DNA from: Streptomyces sp. NBC_00536
GTDB lineage: Bacteria > Actinomycetota > Actinomycetes > Streptomycetales > Streptomycetaceae
Length of the DNA stretch: 64,000 nucleotides
Assembly: GCF_036346295.1 (NCBI RefSeq)
Contig: NZ_CP107819.1
Coordinates: forward strand, 5,022,001 to 5,086,000
Direction of reading: 5' to 3'
The notes under the pieces were generated by a model. It did no database searches. It was not told the origin of the DNA and worked only from the letters and a program-made list of their open reading frames with translations. Position 1 is the first letter of the stretch, and each line of letters starts with the position of its first letter. Position numbers and translations under genes: made by a program. This document shows positions 50,179-59,269 of this stretch, piece after piece.

Positions 50179-50598
50179 TCAGGCCGCCGGGGAGCCCAGG
50201 CCCACCCGGTTGCCCGCCGGGTCGCGGACGTACGCCACCCGCTCGCCCCACGGGGTGTTCTCCGGCTCCTGGACCACCGGGGCGCCCGCGGCCCGCAGGG
50301 CGTCCACGGTGGCGTCCACGGCCTCCACGAACACGAAGAGGTCCACACCGCCCGTCGGCCAGTCGGCGGCCTTGTCGTCCCGGCTCACCGCCAGCTCCGC
50401 GTCGTCGCGGCGCAGCGCGACGAAGTCCGGCTCGCCCTTCGCGGGGTGGCGGTGCCCGGCCCGGAAGCCGAGGCGCTCGTAGAACGCGGCCGTGGCCCCC
50501 ACCCGGCGGGCGCGCAGCACGGGGAAGGCGCGCCGCACCGGGGCCGGCGGCGCGGGGTGGGCGGGGGCGATGGGGACGGAGGAGTGCGCCGCGCTCAC
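50179..50598 (-). CDS. VOC-family (glyoxalase/bleomycin-resistance-like) protein
   Basis: A 139-residue protein: FPVLRARRVGATAAFYERLGFRAGHRHPAKGEPDFVALRRDDAELAV and VEAVDATVDALRAAGAPVV...VAYVRDPAGNRVGLG form the two beta-alpha-beta-beta-beta units. It may bind and sequester the product as self-resistance, or act as an isomerase. GTG 50598 overlaps the stop of the upstream methyltransferase, so it is co-translated with it. N-terminus is Ala/Pro-rich. Confidence 0.8.
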   Translation of the reverse strand: MSAAHSSVPIAPAHPAPPAPVRRAFPVLRARRVGATAAFYERLGFRAGHRHPAKGEPDFVALRRDDAELAVSRDDKAADWPTGGVDLFVFVEAVDATVDALRAAGAPVVQEPENTPWGERVAYVRDPAGNRVGLGSPAA

Positions 50599-51320
50599 AC
50601 CGCCGCCTCGTCCGTGTTCCCGTCGGCGGTGCGGTCGGCGAACAGCTTCCACACCGGCAGCCGGGTGCGGCCCTTGGCGTCCAGCTCGGGGCGCCGGCCC
50701 GTGCGCTCGAAGAACTTCTCCATGCCGACCGCGACACCCGCGTACTCCGACAGCTCCAGCGAGGTGATGGTCCAGCCCGCCGCGGTCAGCGTGGAGCGCA
50801 GCTCCTCCTCGGACACCGACAGCGGCGCGGGCATGCCGCCCGGCACGTCGGCGAAGCACAGCACGCTCAGGCGCGCCCCCGGGCGGGTGACCCGGCGCAG
50901 GGCCGCCGCGTACAGCGGCCGGGCGGCCGCGGGCAGGGTGTGGAAGAGGGCGCTGTCCAGGACGGAGTCGAAGCGGCCCTCGTAGCCGGTCAGGGCGGTC
51001 GCGTCGGCCACGGCGAACTCGATGTCGAGGTCGCCGGCCCGGGCGCGGGCCTGCTCGATGGCGGCGGAGGCGGCGTCGACGGCGGTGACCTGGTAGCCGC
51101 GGCCGGCCAGGAAGACGGCGTTGTCGCCGGGGCCGCAGCCCACGTCGAGGACCGCGCCGCCGAAGCGGCCGAGGCCCTCCAGTTCCACCACGTCGGGCTG
51201 GGCCTCGCCGATGTCCCACGGGACGACCTTGATGGCGGCCCCTTCGAGCAGCTCGCCGCCCGTGTAGACGGCGTTGAAGTCGGCGGCGGCGTAGTCGTAA
51301 GTCTGTTCCGTGGCGCTCAC
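50595..51320 (-). CDS. SAM-dependent methyltransferase (class I)
   Basis: A 241-residue methyltransferase. AVLDVGCGPGDNAVFLAGRGYQVTAVDAASAAIEQARARAG contains motif I and the acidic ribose-binding loop, and DSVLDSALFHTLP is motif II. The C-terminus includes EKFFERTGRRPELDAKGRTRLPVWKLF. GTG 51320 has AAGGAG upstream. It may O- or N-methylate a phenazine, or modify a toxic intermediate. It shares the regulatory region 51321-51566 with the divergent SDR operon. Confidence 0.82.
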   Translation of the reverse strand: MSATEQTYDYAAADFNAVYTGGELLEGAAIKVVPWDIGEAQPDVVELEGLGRFGGAVLDVGCGPGDNAVFLAGRGYQVTAVDAASAAIEQARARAGDLDIEFAVADATALTGYEGRFDSVLDSALFHTLPAAARPLYAAALRRVTRPGARLSVLCFADVPGGMPAPLSVSEEELRSTLTAAGWTITSLELSEYAGVAVGMEKFFERTGRRPELDAKGRTRLPVWKLFADRTADGNTDEAAV

Positions 51321-51452
51321 GCGAATCTCCTTGTGGTGAATTCGATCTCTTGGGTCTCGGGGATCCGTAGGGTGCGGGATTCCCGGCAGTATCACCCGCC
51401 AACTCCCGTGTCCGAAACGGTGGTTGGTGTCCGGTGGGGTATCCGGTCGTGT

Positions 51453-51481
51453 CCGTCCGAGGAAATTCCGCACTCGGACGG
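51453..51481. promoter_or_regulatory. Inverted repeat with 11-base spacer (StrR-type geometry)
   Basis: CCGTCCGAG (51453-51461) and CTCGGACGG (51473-51481) are exact complements separated by 11 bases. It lies 86 bases upstream of the SDR start and 133 bases upstream of the divergent methyltransferase. GTGTCCG also occurs four times nearby (51408, 51427, 51449, 51483). StrR-family activators bind 9-bp arms with an 11-base spacer, so this is a good target for the protein at 45888. Confidence 0.55.
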
Positions 51482-51566
51482 GGTGTCCGAATTCCCTTCG
51501 TGGACAGGCCCGCGGTGCGTCGGGATGAATGGAGTCCAAGCCTCACCAACGGGTTAAGGAGCGGCA

Positions 51567-52379
51567 GTGACAGGAAAGGTCTGGTTCATCACCGGCACGT
51601 CCCGGGGCTTCGGCCGGGTCTGGGCCGAGGCCGCCCTCGAACGGGGCGACCGGGTCGCCGCCACCGCCCGCGACCTCGCCTCCCTCGACTCCCTCGTCGA
51701 GGCGTACGGCGACGCGGTCCTGCCGCTCCGGCTCGACATCCGGGACCGGGACGCGGCCTTCGCGGCCGTCGCCGCCGCCGACGCCCACTTCGGCCGGATC
51801 GACGTCGTCGTGAACAACGCGGGCTACGGCCTGTTCGGCGCGGTCGAGGACGTCACCGAGGCGCAGGCCCGCGAGCAGCTCGACACCAACCTCTTCGGCA
51901 CGCTGTGGGTGACCCAGGCCGTCCTGCCGGTCCTGCGGGCCCAGGGCAGCGGCCACATCCTCCAGGTGTCCAGCATCGCCGGGCTCGCGTCCTGGCCGAT
52001 GCTCGGTCTCTACCACGCGTCCAAGTGGGCGATCGAGGGCCTGACCGACTCCCTCGCCCAGGAAGTGAACCGTTTCGGCATCCACGTGACCCTGGTCGAG
52101 CCGGGCCCGTACAAGACGGACTGGCGCGGGAGTTCGGCCGTGTGGGCCGAGCCCTCCGAGGCCTACGCCGACTTCGCGAAGGCCCCCTCGGCGGGCTCCG
52201 CCCCCGGCGATCCGGCCGCCACGGCCGGCCCGGTCCTGGAGCTGGTCGACCACCCCGACCCGCCGCTGCGCGTGCTGCTGGGCGCGACCGTCCTGGACAC
52301 CATCACCACCGCCTACGAGGAGCGGCTGGCCGGATGGAAGCAGTGGGACACCCTCGCCCGCGCCGCCCAGGGCAACTGA
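51567..52379 (+). CDS. SDR oxidoreductase of the phenazine operon
   Basis: A 270-residue classical SDR. WFITGTSRGFGRVWAEAALERGDRVAATARD binds NADP, VVNNAGYGLFGAVED is the core, and VSSIAGLASWPMLGLYHASKWAIEGL has the Ser-Tyr-Lys active site. The sequence class is close to SDRs annotated as retinol or glucose-like dehydrogenases. GTG 51567 follows AAGGAG. First gene of a long + strand operon (51567-62913). It could reduce a ketone side chain on the phenazine. Confidence 0.85.
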   Translation: MTGKVWFITGTSRGFGRVWAEAALERGDRVAATARDLASLDSLVEAYGDAVLPLRLDIRDRDAAFAAVAAADAHFGRIDVVVNNAGYGLFGAVEDVTEAQAREQLDTNLFGTLWVTQAVLPVLRAQGSGHILQVSSIAGLASWPMLGLYHASKWAIEGLTDSLAQEVNRFGIHVTLVEPGPYKTDWRGSSAVWAEPSEAYADFAKAPSAGSAPGDPAATAGPVLELVDHPDPPLRVLLGATVLDTITTAYEERLAGWKQWDTLARAAQGN

Positions 52380-52437
52380 GCCCGTACCCCTCCCCGAGAA
52401 CCGACCCACCGCTGAAACCCCTGAAGGGAACAAGACC

Positions 52438-53640
52438 GTGCAGAGTGAAGCCGTGAACGGCGTGGCCCCGGGCCGCGAGGAGCTGGTGGCCCGGGCGGCC
52501 GCACTGCGCGCGGGCCTGTGGGAGGACGCACCGCAGAGCGACGGCGCGCGGCGGCTGACCGGGCGGAGCATCGACGCGGTCACCGGCGCGGGCCTGATGC
52601 GGCTGATGACCCCGCAGCGCCTGGGCGGCTACGCATCCGACATCCGCACCCTGCTGGAGGTCGCCACCGAGGTGGGCCGCGGCTGCAGCTCCACCGCCTG
52701 GATCACCGGCGTGCTGAACGCGGGCAACTTCGTCGCCTCCCTCTTCCCCCGCCAGGTCCAGGACGAGGTGTGGAGCCTGAACCCGGACGCCCGCACCGCC
52801 CTGGTGCTCGGCATGCCGGCCCGCGGGATCGAGACCGCCGACGGCGGGGTGCTGGTCACCGGCGAGTGGGCCTACGTCTCCGGCTCGCTGCACGCCGACT
52901 GGGTGGGCGTCCTGATCGCCGTACCGGTACCGGGCGCCGACCCGGTCGTCCACTTCGCCCTGATGCGGGCCGACGAGGTCCAGATCAAGGACACCTGGCA
53001 CTTCGCCGGGATGCGCGGCACCGGCAGCAACACGGTCGTCGCCGCGGGGGTCTTCGTACCCGAGCGCCGCCTGCTGCCCTACCTGCCGCTGCTCAACGGC
53101 GAGACGGACGGGGTGGTCGACCCCGCCCACCGCTACCGCAACAGCCTGGTCGGGCTCTTCTCCATCGGCCTGCTGGGCTCGCTGCTCGGCGGCGCCACCG
53201 CCGCCTTCGACTTCGTCCGCGAGCAGGCCCCCAAGCGGCCCGCCGCCGGGTCCCGTTACGCGAACCAGGCGGAGTCGCCCTCCCTCCAGCTCGACCTGGC
53301 CGAGGCCGCCACGAAGATCGAGACGGCGAAGCTGCTGGCCGGGAAGATCGCCGACGCGGCCGACGAGGCGGCGTACGCGGGGGAGTTCGCGGACGTCCTG
53401 GTCCGGGCCGCCGCCCGGCAGTACTCCACCCAGGTCGCCCAGCTCTGCCGGGAGGCCGTGGACATCCTGATGACCGCCTACGGCTCCTCCGCCTTCAACG
53501 AGGCCAACCCGCTCCAGCGGATCTGGCGCGACGTGAACGTCGGCAGCCGCCACGCGGGCTTCGGCATGGGCATCCCGCAGCAGCTCTACGGCCGGGCCCT
53601 GGTCGGCCGGGACCCCCGCGAGATCAGCCTGCTGGTCTGA
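52438..53640 (+). CDS. Acyl-CoA dehydrogenase-fold flavin monooxygenase
   Basis: A 400-residue protein of the group D two-component monooxygenase/acyl-CoA-dehydrogenase fold (HpaB, HsaA, pigment-modifying hydroxylases). RSIDAVTGAGLMRLMTPQRLGGY, STAWITGVLNAGNFVASLFP, WAYVSGSLHADWVGV, WHFAGMRGTGSNTVVAAGVFVPERR and the C-terminal VDILMTAYGSSAFNEANPLQRIWRDVNVGSRHAGF are family-typical. The catalytic Glu of true acyl-CoA dehydrogenases is not obvious. It needs reduced flavin, probably from the reductase at 58707. Likely hydroxylates the phenazine or a precursor. GTG 52438. Confidence 0.8.
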   Translation: MQSEAVNGVAPGREELVARAAALRAGLWEDAPQSDGARRLTGRSIDAVTGAGLMRLMTPQRLGGYASDIRTLLEVATEVGRGCSSTAWITGVLNAGNFVASLFPRQVQDEVWSLNPDARTALVLGMPARGIETADGGVLVTGEWAYVSGSLHADWVGVLIAVPVPGADPVVHFALMRADEVQIKDTWHFAGMRGTGSNTVVAAGVFVPERRLLPYLPLLNGETDGVVDPAHRYRNSLVGLFSIGLLGSLLGGATAAFDFVREQAPKRPAAGSRYANQAESPSLQLDLAEAATKIETAKLLAGKIADAADEAAYAGEFADVLVRAAARQYSTQVAQLCREAVDILMTAYGSSAFNEANPLQRIWRDVNVGSRHAGFGMGIPQQLYGRALVGRDPREISLLV

Positions 53641-53702
53641 CGTCCGCCGCTGACGTCCGCCGCTGACGTCCGCCGCTGACGTCCGCCACTGGCGTCCACC
53701 GC
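53638..53702 (+). repeat. Five 13-base tandem repeats starting at the stop codon
   Basis: TGACGTCCGCCGC is repeated three times exactly, then TGACGTCCGCCAC and TGGCGTCCACCGC. The first unit contains the stop codon (53638-53640) of the monooxygenase gene. Confidence 0.85.
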
Positions 53703-53745
53703 TGCGGCGTCCCCTCCCGTCGAGAACCCACCGGAAAGGAATCCC

Positions 53746-54222
53746 ATGTCTTTCGAGCAGTCGGCCGACGAGCAGGCGGTCCGCGAGCACAACCGGTCCG
53801 TCGTGGAGCGGTACATGAACACCCGCGGCCAGGACCGCCTCCAGCGCCACCTCCTCTTCACCGAGGACGGCGTCGGCGGCCTGTGGACCAATGAGACCGG
53901 CGAGCCGATCACCATCACCGGCCGCGACCGGCTCGGCGAGCACGCGGTGTGGTCCCTGCGCTGCTTCCCCGACTGGGCCTGGACGGACGTGGAGATCTTC
54001 GCCACCCAGGACCCCAACCGCTTCTGGGTCGAATGCCGGGGCGAGGGAAAGATCGTCTATCCCGGATATCCCGTCGGCCACTACACCAATCACTTCATCC
54101 ACTCCTTCCTCTTCGAGGACGGAAAGATCAAGCAGCAGCGCGAGTTCATGAACCCCTGCCAGCAGTTCCGCGCCCTCGGGATCGACGTCCCGCAGGTACG
54201 GCGCGAAGGAATCCCCACGTAA
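53746..54222 (+). CDS. phzB: Phenazine biosynthesis protein PhzA/B
   Basis: A 158-residue NTF2-fold protein that helps two ketocyclohexene units condense into the tricyclic phenazine precursor. The catalytic residues described for Burkholderia PhzA/B (Arg41, His73, Glu140) align with Arg34, His66 and Glu133 here, all shifted by seven, with [15 protein letters not shown] and [12 protein letters not shown] as flanking motifs. Only one copy is present, as in most non-Pseudomonas clusters. ATG 53746 follows AAAGGAA. It is the first of the core set phzB-D-E-F-G. Confidence 0.95.
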   Translation: MSFEQSADEQAVREHNRSVVERYMNTRGQDRLQRHLLFTEDGVGGLWTNETGEPITITGRDRLGEHAVWSLRCFPDWAWTDVEIFATQDPNRFWVECRGEGKIVYPGYPVGHYTNHFIHSFLFEDGKIKQQREFMNPCQQFRALGIDVPQVRREGIPT

Positions 54223-54236
54223 TAAGGAGATGCCCG

Positions 54237-54860
54237 ATGCCCGGCCTGCCCCCCGTCGAGTCCTATCCGCTGCCCACCGCCGCGGAACTGCCCGCCAACA
54301 CCGTTTCCTGGACCCCTGACCCCGGCCGGGCCGTGCTGCTCGTCCACGACATGCAGCGCTACTTCCTGGCCGCCCTGCCCGACCCGCTGCGCGCGGACCT
54401 CGTGCACAACGCCTCCCAGCTCCGCAAGCGCGCCGCCGCCCTCGACGTCCCCGTCGCCTACACGGCGCAGCCCGGCCGGATGTCCGACGAACAGCGCGGC
54501 CTGCTCAAGGACTTCTGGGGCCCGGGCATGCGCACCGGGGACGCGGACCGCGAGGTGGTCGCCGAACTGGCGCCCGACGCCGGTGACTGGGTCTTCACCA
54601 AGTGGCGCTACAGCGCCTTCTTCCGCTCCGGTCTGCTGGAGCGGATGCGGGCCGAGGGCCGCGACCAGCTCGTCCTGTGCGGGGTCTACGCCCACATCGG
54701 GGTGCTCGCCACGGCGCTGGACGCCTACGCCAACGACATCCAGCCCTTCCTCGTCGCCGACGCCGTCGGCGACTTCTCCGCCTTCCACCACGCGCAGGCC
54801 CTGGAGTACGTCGCCCAGCGCTGCGGCCGCGTCATACCCGCCGGGGAGGTCTTCGCATGA
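54237..54860 (+). CDS. phzD: PhzD isochorismatase-like hydrolase
   Basis: A 207-residue enzyme, the same length as P. aeruginosa PhzD. It cleaves the vinyl ether of 2-amino-2-deoxyisochorismate to give trans-2,3-dihydro-3-hydroxyanthranilate and pyruvate. The catalytic Asp38 (LVHDMQRYF) and Lys122 (FTKWRYSAF) fall at the same positions as in the Pseudomonas enzyme. The [20 protein letters not shown] stretch completes the active site. ATG 54237 with AAGGAG 7 bases before it. The stop overlaps the phzE start. Confidence 0.96.
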   Translation: MPGLPPVESYPLPTAAELPANTVSWTPDPGRAVLLVHDMQRYFLAALPDPLRADLVHNASQLRKRAAALDVPVAYTAQPGRMSDEQRGLLKDFWGPGMRTGDADREVVAELAPDAGDWVFTKWRYSAFFRSGLLERMRAEGRDQLVLCGVYAHIGVLATALDAYANDIQPFLVADAVGDFSAFHHAQALEYVAQRCGRVIPAGEVFA

Positions 54861-56746
54861 ACAGAGACCTCCTCGCCAGAGACCTCCTCGCCCGGATCCT
54901 GGCCGGCGACGTCACCGACTTCGCCCTGCTGCACCGGCCCGAACTCGCCCCCGGCCACGTCGAGGTGCTCGCCGGCGCCGTGCACACCCCGGCCGCGCTG
55001 GCCGACGTACCGCTCGACGCCGACCAGGTGCTCGTGGTCGTGCCCTACCGGCAGCTCGCCGAGCGCGGGTTCGCCGCGCCCGACGACGGGGCCCCGCTGC
55101 TCGCCATGACCGTCACCGAACGCGAGACGGTCCCGCTCGCCGCGCTGCCCGACCGGATCGCCGACCAGCCGGTGCGGCTGACCGGCGGCGGCTTCGACGT
55201 CGACGACGAGCAGTACGCGGCGACCGTACGGCGCATCGTCACCGACGAGATCGGCACCGGCGCGGGCTCCAACTTCGTCATCAAGCGCACCTACACCGCC
55301 GCCATCGACGACCACACCCCGCGGCGCACCGCGCCCGCCCTCTTCCGGCGGCTGCTGGAACGCGAACAGGGCGCCTACTGGACCTTCGCGATCCACACCG
55401 GCGGCCGCACCCTCGTCGGCGCCACCCCCGAACGGCACGTCTCCCTCACCGGCGGCACCGCCGTCATGAACCCCATCAGCGGCACCTACCGCTACCCGCC
55501 CACCGGCCCCACCCTCGACGGGGTCACCCGCTTCCTCGCCGACCGCAAGGAAGCCGACGAGCTGTACATGGTCGTCGACGAGGAACTGAAGATGATGGCC
55601 CGGATCTGCGCCTCCGGCGGCCGCGTCACCGGGCCCCACCTCAAGGAGATGGCCCGCCTCGCGCACACCGAGTACTTCATCGAGGGCACCACCGACCGCG
55701 ACGTGCGGGAGATCCTGCACGAGACGATGTTCGCGCCGACCGTCACCGGCAGCCCCCTGGAGAGCGCGGCCCGGGTCATCCGGCGCCACGAACCCGAAGG
55801 CCGCGGCTACTACGGCGGGATCGCCGCCCTCATCGGCCGCGACCCGGCCGGCGCCCGCACCCTGGACTCCGCGATCCTCATCCGCACCGCCGACGTCGCT
55901 GCGGACGGCCGGATGCGGATCGGCGTCGGCGCCACCCTGGTGCGCCACTCCGACCCCGAGTCCGAGGTCGCCGAGACCCGCGCCAAGGCCGCCGGGCTGC
56001 TCAGCGCCCTGGAGTGCGACACCGCGGTGCGCTTCGCCGCCCACCCGGAGGTACGGGCCGCCCTGGCCGCCCGCAACACCGGGATCGCCTCGTTCTGGCT
56101 GCGCGGCTGCGCCGAACGCGGCGACCGCGGCGCGTGGGAGCCCCGGCTCGCGGGGCTGCGCGCGCTGGTCGTCGACGCGGAGGACACCTTCACCGCGATG
56201 ATCGGCCAGCAGCTCGCCTCCCTCGGCCTGGAGGTGAGCGTCCGCCGCTTCGACGAGCCGTACGACGCGAGCGCCCACGACCTGGTGGTGCTGGGCCCCG
56301 GCCCCGGCGACCCGCGCGACGCCGCCGACCCGCGGATCGTCCACCTGAACGCGCTCGCCGGGGAACTCCTGGACCGGGGACGGCCGTTCATCGCGGTCTG
56401 CCTCAGCCACCAGGTGCTCAGCCTGCGCCTCGGCCTCGACCTGGTCCGCCGCGCCACCCCCAACCAGGGCGTGCAGCGCGAGATCGACCTCTTCGGGACG
56501 GCCGAGCGGGTCGGCTTCTACAACACCTACGCCGCCCAGAGCACCGAGGACAAGATCGACGCGGGGGACCTCGGCATCGTCGAGGTCAGCCGCGACCCGC
56601 ACACCCGCGAGGTGCACGCCCTGCGCGGAGCGCACTTCGCGTCCATGCAGTTCCACGCCGAATCGGTGCTCACCGTCGACGGCCCCCGGATCCTCGGGCA
56701 GGCCCTGCTGCGGGCCCTGGGGTCGCTGGAGGTGGCGGCCCGATGA
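54857..56746 (+). CDS. phzE: PhzE, 2-amino-2-deoxyisochorismate synthase
   Basis: A 629-residue fusion. The N-terminal ~410 residues form the chorismate-utilising domain ([69 protein letters not shown]). The C-terminal ~200 residues are a class I glutamine amidotransferase ([16 protein letters not shown] with the catalytic Cys, and [10 protein letters not shown] with His and Glu). It adds ammonia to chorismate, the branch-point step. ATG 54857 overlaps the phzD stop. P. aeruginosa PhzE is of the same size. Confidence 0.96.
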   Translation: MNRDLLARDLLARILAGDVTDFALLHRPELAPGHVEVLAGAVHTPAALADVPLDADQVLVVVPYRQLAERGFAAPDDGAPLLAMTVTERETVPLAALPDRIADQPVRLTGGGFDVDDEQYAATVRRIVTDEIGTGAGSNFVIKRTYTAAIDDHTPRRTAPALFRRLLEREQGAYWTFAIHTGGRTLVGATPERHVSLTGGTAVMNPISGTYRYPPTGPTLDGVTRFLADRKEADELYMVVDEELKMMARICASGGRVTGPHLKEMARLAHTEYFIEGTTDRDVREILHETMFAPTVTGSPLESAARVIRRHEPEGRGYYGGIAALIGRDPAGARTLDSAILIRTADVAADGRMRIGVGATLVRHSDPESEVAETRAKAAGLLSALECDTAVRFAAHPEVRAALAARNTGIASFWLRGCAERGDRGAWEPRLAGLRALVVDAEDTFTAMIGQQLASLGLEVSVRRFDEPYDASAHDLVVLGPGPGDPRDAADPRIVHLNALAGELLDRGRPFIAVCLSHQVLSLRLGLDLVRRATPNQGVQREIDLFGTAERVGFYNTYAAQSTEDKIDAGDLGIVEVSRDPHTREVHALRGAHFASMQFHAESVLTVDGPRILGQALLRALGSLEVAAR

Positions 56747-57111
56747 GGGTGGACATCGCCTGGTGGGAGCTGACCGGGACCGGCGCGAGCATCGACTCGC
56801 TGCGCGAGCACCTGCGCGAGGAGGCCGTGGACGCCTGGGTCGACGTACCCGGACTCGTCCTCAAGCTGTGGATCGCCGACCGGCCCGGCAACCGGTGGGG
56901 GGCCGTGATGCTCTGGAGCGAGCGTCCCCCGGCCGGTGTCCTGCCCGCCAACCGAGCCGCGGAGCTGATCGGCGGCCCGCCCACGCACCGGTCCCGGTTC
57001 GAGGTCGAAGCCGCGGTGGAGGGTGTACACCCTCTCGTCACCCTCCACGGGCTCGGCGCCGCCTTCGCCGACGCCACCTCACTCAGTCAGGGAGCGCTTC
57101 CCCATGCATGA
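56743..57111 (+). CDS. Small protein of the phenazine operon (ABM-like dimeric α/β barrel?)
   Basis: A 122-residue protein inserted between phzE and phzF; ATGA overlap with phzE and an 8-base overlap with phz[59 protein letters not shown] has the beta-alpha-beta form of antibiotic monooxygenase/YdhR-like proteins, but I cannot assign it firmly. Tight overlap with core genes suggests a pathway role, possibly in tailoring or protecting an unstable intermediate. Confidence 0.65.
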   Translation: MRVDIAWWELTGTGASIDSLREHLREEAVDAWVDVPGLVLKLWIADRPGNRWGAVMLWSERPPAGVLPANRAAELIGGPPTHRSRFEVEAAVEGVHPLVTLHGLGAAFADATSLSQGALPHA

Positions 57112-57967
57112 CTACATGGTCGTGGATGCCTTCGCGCGCAACCCGCTCGAAGGCAACCCCGTCGCCGTCTTCTTCGGCAGCGAGGACCTCACCACCGACC
57201 GGATGCAGGCCATCGCGCGGGAGATGAACCTGTCCGAGGTCACCTTCGTCCTGCCGCCCGACGCGGACGAGGCCGACGCCCGGATCCGGATCTTCACCCC
57301 GGTCAACGAACTCCCCTTCGCGGGCCACCCGATGCTCGGCACCGCCGTCGCCCTGGGACTGTCCCGCAAGGCGCTCGGCGTCGGCCGGAAGGAAGAGCGG
57401 CTGCGGCTGGAGACCGGTATGGGAGTGATCCCCTTCGACGTCGGGATGGACAACGGGGACGGCTCGGTCATCGTCCAGATGCGCCAGCCGCACCCGAGCT
57501 GGGAACCGTACGAGCACGCGGAGGAACTGCTCGAAGCCCTCGGCATCGACAAGTCCATCGCCCCGGTGGAGATCTACCACAACGGTCCGCGGCACGTGTT
57601 CGTCGGCCTGGAGAGCATCGAGGCGCTGTCCGCCGTGGAGCCCGACCACCGGGCGCTGTCCCGCTTCCCCGACATGGCGGCGAACTGCTTCGCAGGCTCC
57701 GGGGAGGAGTGGCGCACCCGGATGTTCTCCCCGGCCTACGGGGTGGTGGAGGACGCGGCGACCGGATCGGCCGCGGGACCCCTGGCCATCCACCTGGCCC
57801 GGCACGGGCTGGCCCCGTACGGACAGCGCATCAAGATCACCCAGGGGGTTGAGATGGGCCGCCCGTCACGGATGTGCGCCACCGCGCACGGCATGGCGGA
57901 CCGGGTCAACGGGGTGCGGGTGGGCGGCTACGGCACGGTCATCGCCCGCGGAACCATCTACGTCTAG
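57104..57967 (+). CDS. phzF: PhzF isomerase
   Basis: A 287-residue enzyme of the diaminopimelate-epimerase fold that isomerises trans-2,3-dihydro-3-hydroxyanthranilate to the reactive ketone. EMNLSEVTFV places Glu45 exactly where the catalytic Glu of P. fluorescens PhzF lies. NELPFAGHPMLGTA and VVEDAATGSAAGPLAIHLARHG are the other signatures. GGGAG (57090-57094) precedes ATG 57104. About ten residues longer than the Pseudomonas enzyme. Confidence 0.96.
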   Translation: MHDYMVVDAFARNPLEGNPVAVFFGSEDLTTDRMQAIAREMNLSEVTFVLPPDADEADARIRIFTPVNELPFAGHPMLGTAVALGLSRKALGVGRKEERLRLETGMGVIPFDVGMDNGDGSVIVQMRQPHPSWEPYEHAEELLEALGIDKSIAPVEIYHNGPRHVFVGLESIEALSAVEPDHRALSRFPDMAANCFAGSGEEWRTRMFSPAYGVVEDAATGSAAGPLAIHLARHGLAPYGQRIKITQGVEMGRPSRMCATAHGMADRVNGVRVGGYGTVIARGTIYV

Positions 57968-57982
57968 GGAGCAGCAGCGGCC

Positions 57983-58654
57983 ATGACCACCACGACCACG
58001 ACCCCGCGCGCCGGGCTCGACACCAGCAAGTACGAGTCCCTGACCGGCGCCACCGACCTGCCCTTCCCCGAATACGACGCCCCGCCCGCCGAACCCCTCG
58101 CCCTGGCCCGGCAGTGGATCGCCGAAGCCGTCCGGCGCGGGGTCCGCGAGCCCCGCTCGCTGGCCCTGGCCACCGCCACCCGGATGGGCCACGCCTCCAA
58201 CCGGATCGTCACCATCGCCCGCGAGAGCGACCGCGGCTTCGTCTTCACCACCCACAGCACCAGCCGCAAGGGCCGCGAACTCGCCGACAACTGCTGGGCG
58301 TCCGGCGTCCTGTACTGGCGCGAGACCGGCCAGCAGCTCATCCTGTCCGGCCCGGTCACCGCCCTGTCGGCGGCCGAATCCGACGAGCTGTGGGCCGCCC
58401 GCCCCACCCCGCTGCACTCGATGACCACCGTGTCCCACCAGAGCGACCCGGCCGGTGACCTGGAACTGCTCCGCCAGGAGGCGCTGGGCCTCGCCGAGGA
58501 CGGGCGGCCGCTGCCCCGCCCCGAGCGGTTCACCGGCTACCTGCTGGAGCCCGCCGAGGTCGAGTTCTGGAACGCCGCCTCCGACCGGCTGCACCGCCGG
58601 CTCGCCTACACCCGCCTCGGCTGCGACTGGCACACGGCCCGCCTCCAGCCCTGA
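57983..58654 (+). CDS. phzG: PhzG FMN-dependent oxidase
   Basis: A 223-residue PNP-oxidase-fold enzyme that oxidises the dihydro/tetrahydrophenazine to a stable phenazine. LALARQWIAEAVRRGVREPRSLALATATRMGHASNRIVTIARESDRGFVFTTHSTSRKGRELADN is the FMN-binding part, and ELLRQEALGLAEDGRPLPRPERFTGYLLEPAEVEFW the C-terminal PNPOx dimerisation part. ATG 57983 lies 15 bases after phzF. A second, related flavoprotein at 58707 is closer to flavin reductases. Confidence 0.93.
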   Translation: MTTTTTTPRAGLDTSKYESLTGATDLPFPEYDAPPAEPLALARQWIAEAVRRGVREPRSLALATATRMGHASNRIVTIARESDRGFVFTTHSTSRKGRELADNCWASGVLYWRETGQQLILSGPVTALSAAESDELWAARPTPLHSMTTVSHQSDPAGDLELLRQEALGLAEDGRPLPRPERFTGYLLEPAEVEFWNAASDRLHRRLAYTRLGCDWHTARLQP

Positions 58655-58706
58655 ACCGCCCCCAGTCCCACTCGATGCGACCCGACCGGAAAGGAAGGAC
58701 GGTGCG

Positions 58707-59228
58707 ATGGAGCGCTCCCTGCTCACCGGCACGATGGCCCGCGTACCCGGCCCGGTGACGGTGGTGACCACGATCGACGGCGACGGCACGCGCTGGGGCT
58801 TCACCGCCAGCTCGTTCAGCTCCGTCTCCCTCGACCCGCCGCTCGTCTCGGTCTGCCTGGACAAGGGCGCCAGTACGCACGCCGCGTTCGCCACCGCGCG
58901 GCACTTCCTGATCAACGTCCTCACCGAGGAACAGCACGCGGTGGCCCGGCGCTTCGCGACCTCCGGCATCGACCGGTTCGCCGCAGGCGACATGGAGACC
59001 TGCGAACTGGGCCTGCCCGGCCTGCAGACGGCCGGGGTCCGGGTCGCCTGCTCCATGCACTCGGCCGTCGACGCGGGGGACCACACCATCCTCCTCGGCT
59101 GCGTCGAGGAGACGTACACGAGCGACCGCACCCCGCTCGTCTACTACAACCGCGCCTTCGCCCGGCCCACGCCCAACGCGTCCCGGGCCGAACAGGACTT
59201 CAGCGCCTGCCACATCGCCGACTGGTGA
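58707..59228 (+). CDS. Flavin reductase (FRP/HpaC-like)
   Basis: A 173-residue protein. VPGPVTVVTTIDGDGTRWGFTASSFSSVSLDPPLVSVCLDKGASTHAAF and FLINVLTEEQHAVARRF are flavin_reduct family motifs. It supplies reduced FMN/FAD to a partner oxygenase, most likely the acyl-CoA-dehydrogenase-fold enzyme at 52438. AAGGAAGG precedes ATG 58707. The 15-base repeat that starts near its stop codon is duplicated at 59220-59249. Confidence 0.88.
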   Translation: MERSLLTGTMARVPGPVTVVTTIDGDGTRWGFTASSFSSVSLDPPLVSVCLDKGASTHAAFATARHFLINVLTEEQHAVARRFATSGIDRFAAGDMETCELGLPGLQTAGVRVACSMHSAVDAGDHTILLGCVEETYTSDRTPLVYYNRAFARPTPNASRAEQDFSACHIADW

Positions 59229-59249
59229 ACCACCGACTGGTGAACCTTC
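59220..59249 (+). repeat. Two 15-base direct repeats around the flavin reductase stop
   Basis: GACTGGTGAACCACC is followed by GACTGGTGAACCTTC. The first unit encodes the last codons and stop of the flavin reductase, and the repeat then continues in the leader of the next gene. Confidence 0.75.
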
Positions 59250-59269
59250 GAGCCGAGGAGACGTACGCC

